Shown: positions 9,920 through 23,264 of the stretch, piece by piece | Layout: each line of letters opens with the position of its first letter | How positions within the stretch are numbered: position 1 is the first letter of the stretch | Source: Hoplostethus atlanticus | Lineage: Eukaryota > Chordata > Actinopteri > Trachichthyiformes > Trachichthyidae | Reading direction: 5' to 3' | Assembly (NCBI GenBank): GCA_034670405.1 | Contig: JAXDDX010000005.1 | Span: 4,593,001-4,657,000 of the forward strand | Length of the DNA: 64,000 nucleotides | Translations under genes and position numbers: made by a program | The notes under the pieces: generated by a model | Told to the model about the DNA's origin: nothing | Seen by the model: the letters and a program-made list of their open reading frames with translations, nothing else | Databases searched by the model: none

Positions 9920-10340
9920 TTGCTAGTCACCTTATATTGCTTGTTTGTCATGTTCCTTAGTTTTATGGACTTTTGATGTTATTTGTTGTACTATTTTCCT
10001 GGATTATGTATAGAGGTGATATGTATGTGGAACTATAAATCATGTTGTTATTGATGGTTGATGATATTCTGTGGACGGAATTTTAATGTATTGTTACTGT
10101 TTTCGATTGCATACTTTGCATTCGATGGAGAACTGCTAGTATCTATTTTAAATTGTAGAAAGTCTCTATCTGTCTTTTATTTGTGGGTGGCATTTCTATG
10201 TTTCTTGAACCTTATAGCCTCCTTAATGATCATGTGACAGTGTTGATCGCATACACATATTCTACATAACCAGCCAGGTAACATGTTCTATTAGATTAGA
10301 TTGATCACAGTTTGCCTGCTGAAATGTTGGTTTTACCATG
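9920..10340. other. Probable 3' untranslated remnant of the Penelope fragment
   Basis: It is AT-rich and non-coding, lying between the Penelope stop and LINE coding sequence. Attribution rests on position only. Confidence 0.35.
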
Positions 10341-10356
10341 TCTAGCTTTACCACAT

Positions 10357-10990
10357 TCATAAAATCTTGGAAAGCTTGTCTGTAGTATTTGGTAAGTCAT
10401 TAATGTATCCAATAAATAATAGAGGCCCAAGCAAAAATGTCTGCATCATCATCTTTGGATATCATTTTATCAATTTTTAATTCAAGATGTACTACTCCCT
10501 TAGTTACTGGGAGATTGAATATATGAGTCAATGGCTTGATGATGATGGTATTCTCAATAGATTTCAACAGCTTAACATCAATGTTTTCATAGCCCCGGGG
10601 AAGAGTGTGGAGAGTCTTCCAAACCTTATCACAGGTGAACAGTGAGAAATTAAATGTGTCCCTAAAAGGGGATTCATAAAGTGAGGGGGACTTTGATTGA
10701 TCACTGGAATTTTAGTAGCCAGGGTCCAATTTCTGTGAAGAAACTTTTTGGATCCTTTAATTATATAGCTTAGGTTATGTGTATGTGTTTCATTCTGGAG
10801 TTATCCAAGGTTTTATAGGTGTGTGATGAGATTTGGTAGACCTTATCGTGAGAGGAAAGGAATCATTATAGGCTTTGGAAATGTAGACTAAAAAGAGAGT
10901 ATATGCCTTCTGAGGGTCGCCAGATTCGGACCATGGATGCATGGGTGCATTTGTAGTACTCTTAGACTCCTTTCATGTTATAAGAAATAT
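10357..10990 (-). pseudogene. Decayed LINE ORF2, reverse transcriptase N-terminal part
   Basis: Read on the minus strand, 10432-10620 gives RGYENIDVKLLKSIENTI followed by KPLTHIFNL, the conserved start of the LINE reverse transcriptase domain. Upstream (10640-10930) the frame has LATKIPVINQSP and KPWITPE, as in L2-like LINE linkers. At about 10431 the reading jumps directly to LGPLLFIGYINDLPN, which belongs far downstream in a normal protein, so roughly the middle of the palm domain has been deleted. Several stops and frame changes are present. No 5' end was identified. Confidence 0.75.
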
Positions 10991-10999
10991 GGGGAAATG

Positions 11000-11479
11000 G
11001 TTGTCAATATTCATGCACAGTATTCCTGATGTTTTTATCAAGCAATGATTTAAGGGGCCCCCAGAATGGCAGAGGCCCTGTAATATGCCAGGGATTGATT
11101 GATTGTTTATTGGGGGGTGGGGGAACTCTGGAAGGAGCAGGAACACATAATACATTTATCCTTTATCTGGTTGTTGCCCATGTAGCTTATAATATTGATG
11201 TTGAGTGTTCAAGTATACTAATCACACCATAGTGGTTGGTGGATGTACACCAATTAGATTGTAGATGTAGTCAAGCTTAGAAGTCTATAATGGTTTGCAG
11301 GTACACAAGTGTATAATGTTTCATAGGCTTGTTGATTTGATTTTTGAAATAGAAAAATATATGATTGAATCAAGGTTGAATCAAGACCGTGACGAGAAGT
11401 GGAGGCTTGCTGTAGATTATCCTTTTTATTACACAACTATTTACCAAAGACATTGATCATCTCATTTTATTATAAGCTA
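11000..11479. other. Unique sequence, nothing recognised
   Basis: No gene or repeat structure was seen. Confidence 0.45.
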
Positions 11480-11578
11480 AAGTAATTTATTCATCATTTA
11501 TTCATTTCATAATGTGGGCATTGTGAAGCCCTTTGAGACTGTAACTGTGATTAAGGGCTATACAAATAAACTTGACTT
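11480..11578 (+). repeat. LINE 3' tail fragment, plus orientation
   Basis: CCCTTTGAGACTGTAACTG, TTAAGGGCTATACAAATAAA and the preceding GTGGGCATTG match, inverted, the LINE 3' ends at 21405-21500 and 26940-27030. Only about 100 bp remains, ending in a short CTTGACTTAA tail. Confidence 0.75.
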
Positions 11579-14392
11579 AACGTTGTACAAAGCGTCCCCT
11601 GACATTCAAAGGTTACAGCTGCAACAGTGAGGGATAACTGCAGTGCTCAGCATCGCGGGCTTTTAGCGCGTTGGAAACCGCGCGCCGCCGCCTTTGCATT
11701 CCGAAGTATGTGTATGTAATGCGTGTAGGCGTGTCTCCGCAGGTGCGCGCATGGGCGTACACCGTAAAGAAACCAAGCGGGAATACTTTCCCTTTCCAAC
11801 CTCATAAAATATACAATAGTGGCCAGAGTGGAAAATTTGCTTCTTTACGACGTGCCACTGAGATTGCATCTTTACTCCTGAGTAAGTGTGTTGGTTTAGC
11901 CTCCTCTCTCCACAGGTCCTCCGTCCTATCTCCTCTCGCTGATCTGGATTAGAGAAGATGAGGGCCCTTCAACCTCCAACTCCCCACACCTTCCCCCAGG
12001 TCCCTGCTGTTTCCACATCCCCTATCTATCCAGTTCATCACCTCTCCCTCCACCCAGCCCTTTTTCTGCTTTTCTCTCCCTTTGTCCCCTCCATCTCTTT
12101 ATACTGCACCTGACCCCTGTTTCACTTTCCTTCCCCTTCTATACTCTCACTTCCTGCCGATACCTTACCTCCTGGGAAGGTCCTCCCAGCACATCAAAGC
12201 GGCCCGCCGTGGTCCACTCCGGGACAATCGGCAAACACGGGGATAATTGGGTGGCGGTGGACGTTCCCCTGCAGCTCATACTGGCTTTCTGACAGGAAGG
12301 GAACATAAATAAAAGAAGGGGAGAGTGATGGGTCTGTAGCCCTGAGCAGGAGCGCAGCAATGAAAACCAGGAACAGCGAGTGATGACATGCATATCAATG
12401 CTGCCCCTGCAAGGTAAACAATGACTCTTAATTAGCAGGCCAAGTTTTAATTAAGATGACGGTGGAGTAATTATTGCCCCTGACAAGGATGATTGAGCCA
12501 GGGAGTCCATGTTCTGATTAGGGCGTCCGTCTGAGTGCTTCCCGTCCTATGGGGAGGCAGTAATGACGCAACCTCTCGTTGTAAGAGGGCGGCTGGATAG
12601 CGCAGGAAGGGAGTCTTCAACTCTTCAACTCTTGTTATTCTTTTCTCTCACTCTCGCCAGAGTACACTTCAGGAAAAAAAATAAGAACTTCACATAAATA
12701 TCAGCAAGAACAGCACAGGGCAGAGGGTCAAAAAGATAAACTCTCGCAACTCCTGGGGTGACACAGACACGCTTTTTTTTTTTCTCCTTCTCCCCGCTGT
12801 TGTGTGTCTGTCTGCGTCAGTAAGAGTTTCAAGCGAAACTTTTCACACTTTCTCACATTTTTCAGAATGTGAGAAACTTTCCCCTTTAGCGCTGCGCTGT
12901 GTATGGGAATTTATTGTTTATATGTTCAATAATTTCCCGTTTCAGCAGTAGAAAACGGGGAGTCAACTTAGATTGAAAAATAAACAAAATGCCTGAAGTA
13001 AAAAAAAAATAAGAAATTGAGGCAGCAATTCCAACAGCAATTTCACCATGCAGGTGAAAATCAAATTTCTGACATGCACTCTTTCCTTTTCGTGCCTCTC
13101 TATCTGGCGCTGCATAACAATCGAGCCTTATAGATAACTGCGTCAGAAAAAAAAAAATCACGCTTCTCCCACTGATTTTCATTTTCTCTGCCTCATTGTA
13201 TTGATCAGTTTCAATTGAAGTCAGAGGCTTGCTCTCGCATTTTAAGCCCCGACGGGATTTGCTGATTCTGGCTTTAAAAAAAGTTCTAAGTGCTGCTCAG
13301 GTGGATGAATTATTCACTTCTGTTGACAGCAGCGGTCTTTACTAATGAATGAAGGGCTGTAATGTGCCATGCCACTGGACTAGCAGGTCAGAGATCAGGT
13401 CTTAGAATGGCAAAAGGAGTCATTTGTCAGCTGATGTTAATAGAATGCAGTTAAAGCATTATCATAGTTATACAAATAAATATGTGCTGTTTTTTTTTTT
13501 TTTTTGCATTACGTCCTTTGGGGAACAACGTTGCTTTTCACTTAGCCCGAAAATTTCTGTTGACCGGTGAGCGATCGTGCTGCTCTTGATGACGGGCACG
13601 TACACCCGTTCAACACGCCGGTAAACAAATGTTACTTGCGCGCCGGAAGATGTAATGTAGCGGCAGCGATGACTTGACAGCCGTAATGTCTGTCAAATGG
13701 AGTAATTCGCTGAGACATTACATCTTCACAGAGCTGCCGCGGCGTGTCATTATTACGCCGTTTGACAGCCAGCCGTCTTCGAAACCAAATACCCCACCCC
13801 CCGCGAAACAGGTTGCTTGATTATCAAGTGCGGGCGGCTGACCTTTTCTGAGCAGATCCTCCCAGTAACAAATATCACGTTTGATTTCCCCCTCCCCGTG
13901 GACAGTACACAACAGCGGTTGCTCTCGATTTATTGAAACGAAAGTGCATCTAAATGCACAGGACATGCGTATCAATACTACTGTTCTTCTCCCCGTCCGC
14001 AGCTCGCTAATCAACTGGATTAGTGTGCCGAAAGGAATATATGCTGCATTGGATTTGCACTCATTTGTGAGAATAAAACAAGGCAGACAGGGGGCCGGTT
14101 AATTCCCCCCGTAATCTCCCGCGTTACGAGCTGCAGTTAACATGTGCATGTGATCTGGCATCTACGTGATGTCCATCCATCTCTCCATGCGTCTCTCTCT
14201 CTTTTCGTCCATTTCTATACTTTTCCTGACCCGTGAGCTGAACTTGAGGCATGCGAAAGAAACGAAGCACCTCTTTTTTTGTTTCTAACGCTCTCCCGTG
14301 GCTGATGTGCCTTGGGTGTGTGGCGGAAATTACCAGCCATTACTACCATTGCCGCTTGCCTCGAAGGCCTCTGTGTTCCTTGGCCCCCGCCC
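11579..14392. other. Unique sequence, possible regulatory DNA
   Basis: No exon, LINE or transposon was recognised. A stretch at 12395-12510 has clustered TTAATTAG, TTTTAATTAAG and GTAATTATT sites, which are homeodomain-type cores. A poly-T run is at 13491-13505. GC-rich patches occur at 11650-11750 and 13560-13760. Confidence 0.4.
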
Positions 14393-14417
14393 CTCTCTCT
14401 CTCTCTCTCTCTCTCTC
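14393..14417. repeat. CT microsatellite
   Basis: About twelve CT units. Confidence 0.9.
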
Positions 14418-16264
14418 ACCCATCTCACCTCTCACCATCTCGCCAGTGCTGTGATATGAAACAGTAACTGAATTCCAAATGAATCCCGAACCTGCGGCGG
14501 AATGAAATTGATGTGTTGAATGCTAAGCTCTGCATTAAAGCATGACAATAATGGCCTGGTGTTTTACGAGCCTGGTCGTCTCAACAGCACCCCCCACCCC
14601 CCCACTCCTCCCTCCTGCTCCCAACACACCCCTTGCTCCCTTAATCTTACCTAAGCCTGCGGCTAAAATAAATCCTGTCCCACTGCTTTTCTAAGTATTG
14701 ATCATTTTTCTAAATGTCACTCAGTGCACGGCCCCTTGCATGTTACAGACTTCGGCGCCGAGGAACTGGCGGGCGTCTTGAGCTTTTCGTGCCGACGCCG
14801 GCCGTGACGAGGTTTGCGTACATCCACGGAGACTGTGATCTCTCTCTGCCTTTCTCTCTCTCTCGCCACTCAGAAAAAAATTCAAAATTAAAGAGAAACA
14901 CCGGGGGGGGGAGGGGGGGGGGGGGGGGGTGCTTGGGGGGATCATGCTAATTGCGTGTTCTCGCTCTTCTTCTACTTTATTATTTTTTTTAATTTTACAT
15001 CCGTTGTCGCTCCTTGGCGTGGCTCTAATAGCTGCGACGTTTGTGAAGATGGATAGGCGCCGCCAGTTTTTCCCTCACTGATCTCCCGGCAGAAACGCAA
15101 AGTTCTCTGAAACATCATTATTTTCCTCTGTCACTTTTATCTCTCCCAACATCCGCTGCCGGATTAGCCTTTAATACAGTTTGTTAGCTCGGAGCCCATC
15201 TAGGATCAATATCACGCCGTCCAATAATGACAGCTTATATCCACCGTTGTGTATCAGAACGATTCTGTTTATTCTGTGTGACAGGTAGGCCATTCTGGAC
15301 GCCGCTGTGATGTGACGATAATATCGTTTCTCTCTACGGCGCCATGTGAGATCAATGACTTTTTTACGGGAAAGATGAAGCAGGGACAATACAAGCGGTA
15401 TGAATTGACGTTTTTTTTTTCTCCCACTGCGCCATTGAGTCACCCGCCGCTGGCCTTTGGAAAGCCGCAGGGGGGGTTTCCACCCGAAATTCCCCCCACA
15501 GGGGCACAATGATAGTCATTTACAGACAGGTCGGCGGCGTCTCGCTCATCAGCAGCGCCATAGGCTATTTCCACCGAGGCAAACAGCTCCTAGGGTACGC
15601 CAGGAAGAGAAAGACGGTTAGTTACCGTTAGCTAAACCCCGCCTCGATACGCGCTGCCGAGACAAATGATGGAAGATACCACACTGTCCAGCTTGCATCA
15701 GAAAAATAAGCCCCCCTGTTTCAAAGCTGTACGTATGATACGCGGCATCTTCCCTGCCGGAATCCTACAGGAAGCAGTTTTGAGCAGAAAAATGGTTTGC
15801 GGGGAAAAACCAAGCCTGCGTTGCGTGACTGTCTGCTATTGGTCTAAAATATCACGTGACTGGTTGTGGTGCCTTGTGGGAAATATCTCGTGGTCAACTT
15901 GTCAAAATGAACGGTTTTGAAGGCTTGGCTTGCTGAGCTTGTTAGAGGATATCTGCACCTTTATGACCAATCAAACGGCTCCTACGTCCTCATATCGCCG
16001 TGTTTTGTCACCGCTGTTTCCGGTTACCCTAGGTTACCTCTTGTCAATACACTGACACGTTTTGACACGTTCCACTGGTGTTTCTATCTCGGGCAAGTTC
16101 CAATTCAATTCTAAGTTTGCCACCTGCTTTACTCTGAGTATCTGATGTATCCTCCTCCTCCTCATCAGCCCTCCCTTCCCTCCCATCGCCATCCTCTTTC
16201 CCCCCGCCGTCCTCCTCCCCATCCCACCCTCGGTGAATGTGTTAATGCTTTATCACTTCATTAG
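14418..16264. other. Unique sequence with a poly-G tract
   Basis: A G-rich run (G8, A, G18) lies at 14903-14929. The remainder has no recognisable gene. Confidence 0.45.
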
Positions 16265-17806
16265 AGTTGCATCAGGGTGATAAATTAACTGCTCCTTTAC
16301 CACCACCCCCCGCCCCATCCCCCCCACCACCACCCTCGAGACACCCTCCACCCCCACTGATGCTGTCGCCTGATCTGGATCACTGTCCTGGGGGGCGGGG
16401 GCGGGGAGAGGGGAGGAATGTGGGGAGGTCGGTCAGCATCCCAGGGGTGGTTGTGGGTGATGTTGTATAGCTGGTATTATGCAGCCCTTTAATCCCCGTC
16501 GTTACCTGGATGTGTGTGGTTTCCCAGCGTGAAAGGATCCTCCTCCCACCGCCCCCCCTGCCTCTCCTCAACATGTCCTGATTTCCTCAGACGTTGTAAT
16601 CAATCTGCCTCCCCGCGGAGAGAGTTGAGATGGGTACATATGTACGGGACGGCTCCAGCTATGCTACGTTGAAGGTTGCCTTTTACATCAGAGTGGAAAG
16701 AGAGAGAGTCCAGCAAACATTTAGACGTGGAGTACATGTTGATGCGACCGACGATTGAAAACCTGTGTAAATACAACGCCAAAATAAAAGTTGACATGGT
16801 GTCCGTAGCTGCAACCTGCATCGTGAAATCAGGACTTAAATATCTTCATGAAGTCAGTTTCGAGACAGTTTCCAAAGCTGCTTTAATATGATTTTTATAA
16901 AAATATATATATATATATATATTTGTTTTTAATTATTTTAATTATGATTTTTTTTTTTTTTATTAATTTGAGTTTTTTTAATTTCATATTGTTAAAATGT
17001 TGTGCTTGTTTGGCTCCTTCCTAGGCGTCACTATCCATCAAACGCTTGCTAGGAGGGGAAGGTGGCACCGATGGGAGGAAGGTGATTTTTGCGTGTTGTG
17101 CAATGTACAAACACAGCGTCACTCCCAATTTCTACAGTTTTAACTTCAATTGGGAGATTGCATCATCCTGCTCTGGGGTTGAGAAAATTCCCACGACCCC
17201 TTGGGCTTTGTTTGTAAAACCGTTTTCAAAAATCCTGTCGGGGGGAAAACTTGCACGGTCATCAAGTTCATTGCAAAAGTTATTTTGAGTTTTCAAATGT
17301 TTTCAAAAGTTTCAACATAGCGACAGCAGGAGAATGTTGCGGTGTGTTATAGGATGGCGGTTTAATGAGGTGTGTGTGTGTGTTGCTGAAGGCCAGATCG
17401 GGGAGCAGGGCTCGGGATCGCGGGGATCGTCGTGATTTAATATCACTAATGCGGTTATTCTCTGATTGTTCAAAACGGGGGATCAAAACGCTTGGTATGC
17501 CATCCGAGCCTCCATGGAAAGGCATAAACGGGGTGAGTGATGGCGAGGCAGGTGGTCGGGAGGACGGGAGTAACAGGAGGCTGTTAAAAGAAGGGGGGGG
17601 GGGCCGGGGTTGGCGCTGGATTCGGACGGATCAAAATTCATACCCTTGTTTAGGATATGGATCATATTAAACGCGCATGATGTCATTTATTTCTCACAGT
17701 AGACTTTGGCAAATAAAGCTCGGCTCATAAAAGTTAATCGCCCACAGGCAAAGGAGATGTTACGGTGGCTATCAACTGTCTCTGGTCTTTCCTAGACTTT
17801 CTTTGT
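16265..17806. other. Unique sequence with C-rich and AT-rich tracts
   Basis: C-rich low complexity at 16300-16360, an (AT)n tract at 16903-16922 and T-rich sequence to 16985. No gene was seen. Confidence 0.45.
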
Positions 17807-17853
17807 TCCTTCCTTCCTTCCTTGCTTCCTTAATCCTTCCTTCCTTCCTTCCT
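17807..17853. repeat. CTTC tetranucleotide repeat
   Basis: An interrupted TTCC/CTTC array. Confidence 0.85.
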
Positions 17854-19885
17854 GTTCATCGATCAGCGGCAAACAAAGCGTGGCGTGGTGATCTAGTCTT
17901 GATTTCCCGCCACAATGCCTGTGAAGTGAGCCACGCACATATATATAGTGTTTATGACATCAGAGAGCACACTTGCAAGTCATCCAATCAATGAGAAGAA
18001 CACCGCCGCTTCCCTATTCCCCCACAGCGCCATCGCGGAAACGCGACACGGCAGACAATCAGCCTCGCTTCCTTTCCAGCTGGTGGGCTAAAGTGTTTTT
18101 TTTTCAGAGGGTGAATAGCTGCTTATTATATGCATCAAACCTCTATTTGAAGTCCTCAGTAGTAAAGTGCTGGAGGACATTAATCAAGAGGAACAAGCTG
18201 CCTCTCTCGCATAGGCTTTGAGTTGTAAGTGGAGCTGGCAGCTCCCTCTACCTGGATGTCTGTCACCGTCACTCCTCTGGGGTCTGAGAGCCCCCCCCCC
18301 CCCCCATCTCCCTCCCAACCTCCCCCGCCAACCCAACAGGATATATTTAGTCTAAAAGCTGTGCATTCAGATCTGACTTCATTTAATTACACCCTTCAAG
18401 GTAGCGAGTCCTTGTTCCGTGTTCTATCCAGAGGATTACGCTGGGGGAGGAAATTGACAAGCAATAAAATTTAAAAAAGCCTGCCTATGCTATTTTTGAA
18501 TTTAGGGTATTTTATTTTGCAGTACCTGTCTCCTCTCATTGTTTCCTATGGGACGGAAAAGACTAAGGACGGGAGAGACAAAACTTTTTACTAAAATCTA
18601 ATTTCGTCCCGCACATTCTCGGTTCGATGCGCCCCGACTGACGGCGAGGTTCAGATATACCACGGCACTCGAAGTACACGCCGCTTTTTACAGCCACCGG
18701 CTTGCGGCGTTGATATAATAGGTGCCTGTACTTCCTGTGGTTTCTCTCCACACCCCTCTTGCTCCCATTAGTGTGAAACAGCAGAAATCAGGATTCCTTT
18801 CTCCGGTCCTCGAGTGTCTGCTGTTTTCATTCCTCGGCCCACTGCGTCGCTAGTTTCTCGTTTCTTTTGCTGACAAAAGTGGAACCCCGTGATGTTATCA
18901 GCTGCCACGTGCCATTTTTATCATTTAACCCGTCTCTCCCTTTCATCTATATCTTTTTTTTTCACATAGATTTAATAGGTGAAGTCAATAACGCATCATT
19001 TGGCTATTTTGGACATGGTAAGGTTGGATGGATCGGTGTCATCTATTATTACCGTAACCTTCATTTTCCTTCCAGGACCTCTTCATGCTTATTTTTTATT
19101 TAGTCCGTGCAAGTCTTCACATCAAGTTCAGTCAAGACGGTGCACGGTGTGATGGAGTGTATTATGGTGGTGCAGGAGGATGTAGGGAGGGTCGAAGAAG
19201 AGCCTTTGTCCTGCTTTACCTTTGATCTGACAGCTTGTTAACAAGAGGACCGTACCTGCTTCTGTATGCTGGACAGTTCTCTTGACTCTCTTTTTGCTCT
19301 TTTTTCCCCCGTCTCTCTCCCTTTCCTGCTCTCTCCATTATCTACGATAATTTTGTCAAAATCCGACCAATCGTGTCTGAGATACGGATAGTGTTGACAG
19401 CTGCGCAAACAAATAAACGAACGGATGGATGCCATTCACAGTAATCACCCCCCCCCCCACCCTTTTATTGTCAGGACAATAAAATTGACACACATAGGCC
19501 AGACATTTACGGCGAGCAGACAGCAGAGTCTATTTGTCAGCAGGCCGATGCCATGCGTGCGCAGCTCCAGCTGAACAGGAACTCGTGTTATTTTCTCAGT
19601 GTTTTTTCTCATAGGTCAGTGCCTGCGTGTTGCCATGACCAGTTTTCCCCAATAACAAAAAAAAAAAAAAAAAAATGAAATAATTGGGTGGCTCAAACAC
19701 TTGCTGGGCAGTAACCATGACAACAGAAAGGTTAGGTTTCTGACAGCCATATGCTACGGGAGCCCAGAGGCTATTTTCACCCTCCATGGAAACTATTAAA
19801 CACAATCTAGCAGGGCCACTTGCTGCACAGCAACACATAATGAAAGGTGAGCAGGTTTCCACAAAGCCCAGAGGATGAGGGCAGA
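17854..19885. other. Unique sequence, nothing recognised
   Basis: A C15 run is at 18291-18305 and an A-run at about 19658-19675. Open frames here are short and unlike known proteins. Confidence 0.45.

Positions 19886-19919
<34 letters not shown>
19886..19919. repeat. CA microsatellite
   Basis: About 17 AC units. A second, interrupted CA tract follows at 20041-20070. Confidence 0.9.
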
Positions 19920-19921
<2 letters not shown>

Positions 19922-20460
19922 CGCACGCACACTCACACACACAATGCTGATTCATCCAGCAGTGTACTATAGTACTGGACTACTAACTCTATAGTAGAGC
20001 AGGGACTAAAGGGATACACTTTGAGTCAAATGAGTTTATCACACACACGCACAAACACACACACACACACAAACAAAACTGTAAATAAAGAGCCAAAGTT
20101 CGGGGTTGAGATGTTTATTGGCAATTATAAGGGAAAGGGAGCGAGGGAGGATGCTTGATTCTTCCTGGCCCAGGCAGGTAAGGCTCCGGGGACCCTGGGG
20201 AGACACTCAGAGGATAGGGGGTGAGACATGGAGGAGTCTGAGAAGTTTCCCAGTCCGTTTGTCCACAATCTAAGCTGTTCTGTGCAGATTGAGTTTCAGT
20301 GTCCACCAATTCCACTGGTTTTGCCAGACATGTTGCCTTGAATGTGATGAGGGCCCGGCTCACTACAACAGACACAGATACACTTACACAGATATATGTA
20401 TACTTACACATATGCACAAGCACACCCAAAATAAATACACACACATGCACTCAAACTCAT

Positions 20461-20461
<1 letters not shown>

Positions 20462-20492
<31 letters not shown>
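20462..20492. repeat. CA microsatellite within a CA-rich stretch
   Basis: About 15 uninterrupted CA units sit inside a longer imperfect CA/TA-rich block (20370-20525). The long open frames here on both strands are artefacts of the repeat. Confidence 0.9.
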
Positions 20493-20495
<3 letters not shown>

Positions 20496-20599
20496 AAACA
20501 TATGCACATCTGCACACACACACTGACAGTTCATGGATTTTCTTCCAAATTAAAAAAACATTCATGTTGCAAGTCAGCCATCGTGTAAACAGATCAAGG

Positions 20600-21398
20600 C
20601 AGAACAGTGACTTCACTTCAAACATTTCCATTTTAAGAGCGGTCGTGCATCGCCGATTGCGCGACACTTTCCGACATTCGGAACGCCGAAATAATAAAAA
20701 CTTCTTCTCATTTATTAGCCCCGCAGATTGAAAACACAGGAAGGTATAATGAAAAGTCCTAATGGAAGTTTCCCGCCGACCGGGGGGAGATTACAAAGGC
20801 GGCATTGTTATATAATTTTGGGGGGAAATATTAAAGTACTCCAAAGACGCCGCGGGCGCGACGTGAGGCACATGCACAACGATCACAACAGAAGCCGCGG
20901 CTCACTTTGGAGTAAATGGATTTCTCTCCCCGAGGTCTGCTGAATTCCGATATTACATTACAACCTCTTATCTCCTCCGGAAGGGCCTGTGACAGAGGAT
21001 GATTTAATGTGTGGCACGCCAAGCTCGCGCCGACAAATTAAACAAAATCAAATACTGCAAGGCCGCTGATAGGGGCTTCCTCATTACGTTACGGGGGGGG
21101 AAATGAATAGCAGCGGAGTTTTGAAACCACAAAGGTGATGAGTTTAAAATGAGAAATTCACCTTCTTAGCTAATTCTCCGTATCATAACGTACTCCTACT
21201 CAACAACGAATGCCAAAAAAAAAAATAATCTATCAAAATGTCATTCACTCTCTTCATTTTAAAGTTACTTCAGGGTGTATCAGTAGGCCTACATACATTT
21301 TTTTCCACAACCTTCAAAATGACACGATTGGCAACATCGTACATGGTACGCCGGTGCATTTTTGGGTGTTCACCCCCTAAAAAATCCCTGCTTCCTTT
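20600..21398. other. Unique sequence
   Basis: CpG-containing sequence at 20640-21060 without an identifiable exon or promoter. No repeats were seen. Confidence 0.45.
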
Positions 21399-21660
21399 TC
21401 AAATCAAATCAAATCACATTTCAAATCACATTTATTTGTATAGCCCTTAATCACCGTTACAGTCTCAAAGGGCTTTGCAGTGCCCAATGTGTGAAAACAA
21501 TAAATGGTTAGTACACAACATCCCCCAGCCTTGGACCCTCACAGAGGACAAGGAAAAACTCCCACAAAACCTTTTAGGAAAAATTGGAAGAAACATTGGG
21601 AGGGGCTACTCAGAGAGGGATCCCCCTACCAGGATGGTCGGGCGTGCAATAGATGCTGAG
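21399..21660 (-). mobile_element. LINE 3' end fragment, minus orientation
   Basis: Starting from an AAATCAAATC tail at 21399, the sequence TTTATTTGTATAGCCCTTAA and the following GTTACAGTCTCAAAGGGCTT match closely the LINE 3' end at 26940-27130. The shared downstream block includes AGAGGACAAGGAAAAACTCC. The copy contains only 3' untranslated sequence, so it is strongly 5' truncated. The last part (CAGGATGGTCGGGCGTGCAA) recurs at about 61720. Confidence 0.8.
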
Positions 21661-23260
21661 TTTGGGCAAGCAGCGTAAACACAGTGCGTAAAGGTTTTCT
21701 TAAGATTGGTTGTGTTTTGAAGAATCCAAGATTTGGGACAGCTCAAGATTATGCTCAAAGCGTTTCACAGCGGCTTGCTGCACCCAACCTCACCGAGTAC
21801 GCGACAGGCTTCGCCGCCTTTCATTTTTCCCGTGTTTATTTCCATGTCCGACCGGCCCACGTTTGAAGAGTCCTTCCCAAGCAACGAAATTAACATTTGT
21901 TTCAGAAGCCATTTTTGATCTGATTTCTAGGGGCAATTGTATTGAACTATGAAATATTGCATTTGGATTGCAAATCAACACTCAATTTGTACCGCTAAGA
22001 TTTCTTCTTCTTCCCCCGCTGCTGGAAACCGGCAGCAGGTCTTACCGAAGAGGATGGTGCCGCTTTCTCCTCCCTGTCCCCAATCTGTCCACCTTCCACC
22101 CCTCCATTATTTTATTTTATTTTATTTTTTTACCATATTGGTTGTTTTATTTTTCGTAGTCCCAGTAGTTTGTGTGGGGTTGGCATTTTCTTCTACTGTT
22201 GGCTGCGTGGTGCCAACATTTTCTACTGCTTTAGGCTGTGTGCTCGTTTTCTGCTCTGTGTTTCTCTAGTTTGAGTGCTGAAAAGAATCCCCTATAGTCA
22301 TATGCTCCCATGAATCACCTACGATGGCCCATGGTGAACAGTAGTTGGTACTCTTAATTTTAATTGATTGTTCAAGAGTAGTTCTTGAACTTTCAAGGGC
22401 ATTTTTTACCCTGAGCCCCCGTTCATTTTTGACCCTGGAAGATCTTGTTTCAACCAGAAATCCGTTGAATTATGGAAGCAAGACGCTATTGTAATGCTGT
22501 TTCCTTGCGACTTGAAATGTTTCCTGCCCTCTCCTGGTTTGGGTGGTGGTGCTGGGGGGGATTAGAAGAGATGTCCATCAGGCCTGGCCTTCCCTCTCTA
22601 CTTGAGGGGATCTCCCTGTCAGTCTCTGCCAGCCTCTCCTCTCCTCAGTCCAGAAGCTTATCTGCATTAAAGAAGCTATCACTGACACCCTGACACCAGG
22701 CAGCACTACTGTTACAACTCCCTCAGCCCTGCAGCAGATAGCCTCAGACCTACAGAGAGAACGGAGGAGGGGGAGAGAGAGGGAGAGGGAGGTAATGGAG
22801 GGATGAGAGGAAGGAGAATCCCGGGCTTATCAGGAGCTCCACACTGAAGGAAGAGTCTAATCCATTACTAGTGAAATGATGTCGCCGGAGCCACAATACG
22901 CCTCGGGAATACCTACAGTATGCACAAATAAGTGTATACATAGAAACACCAGGGTGTGTGTAGGTTATATTGGGTGTTGATATATTAGGTTGATATCTGC
23001 TTTTTATCAAAATTTGGATATTGGCCATAACCATTACAAGAAAAAAACACCCTTTAACACTTATTGGCGCTATTGGTGATGTTTATTGCATTCCTGTTGG
23101 TGTATTTTTCTTGCAGAAGAAACGATAAACGTCAGGGTTTTGTTGTCAGCCCCTCGGCGTCGAAGAGCTTCTTTCTAGACCAGCAATCAAAAATCATACA
23201 GGGAGAAATTGTCCACTGATAGTAGCCTCAATAAACCAGAATGCAATGCAGCCACAAGAC
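21661..23260. other. Unique sequence, nothing recognised
   Basis: No gene or repeat was identified. A TTTTA-rich run is at 22110-22135. Confidence 0.45.
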
Positions 23261-23264
23261 ATTG

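Noticed and set aside
20404-20667. Cys/Val-rich minus-strand frame
   Set aside because: Microsatellite translation.
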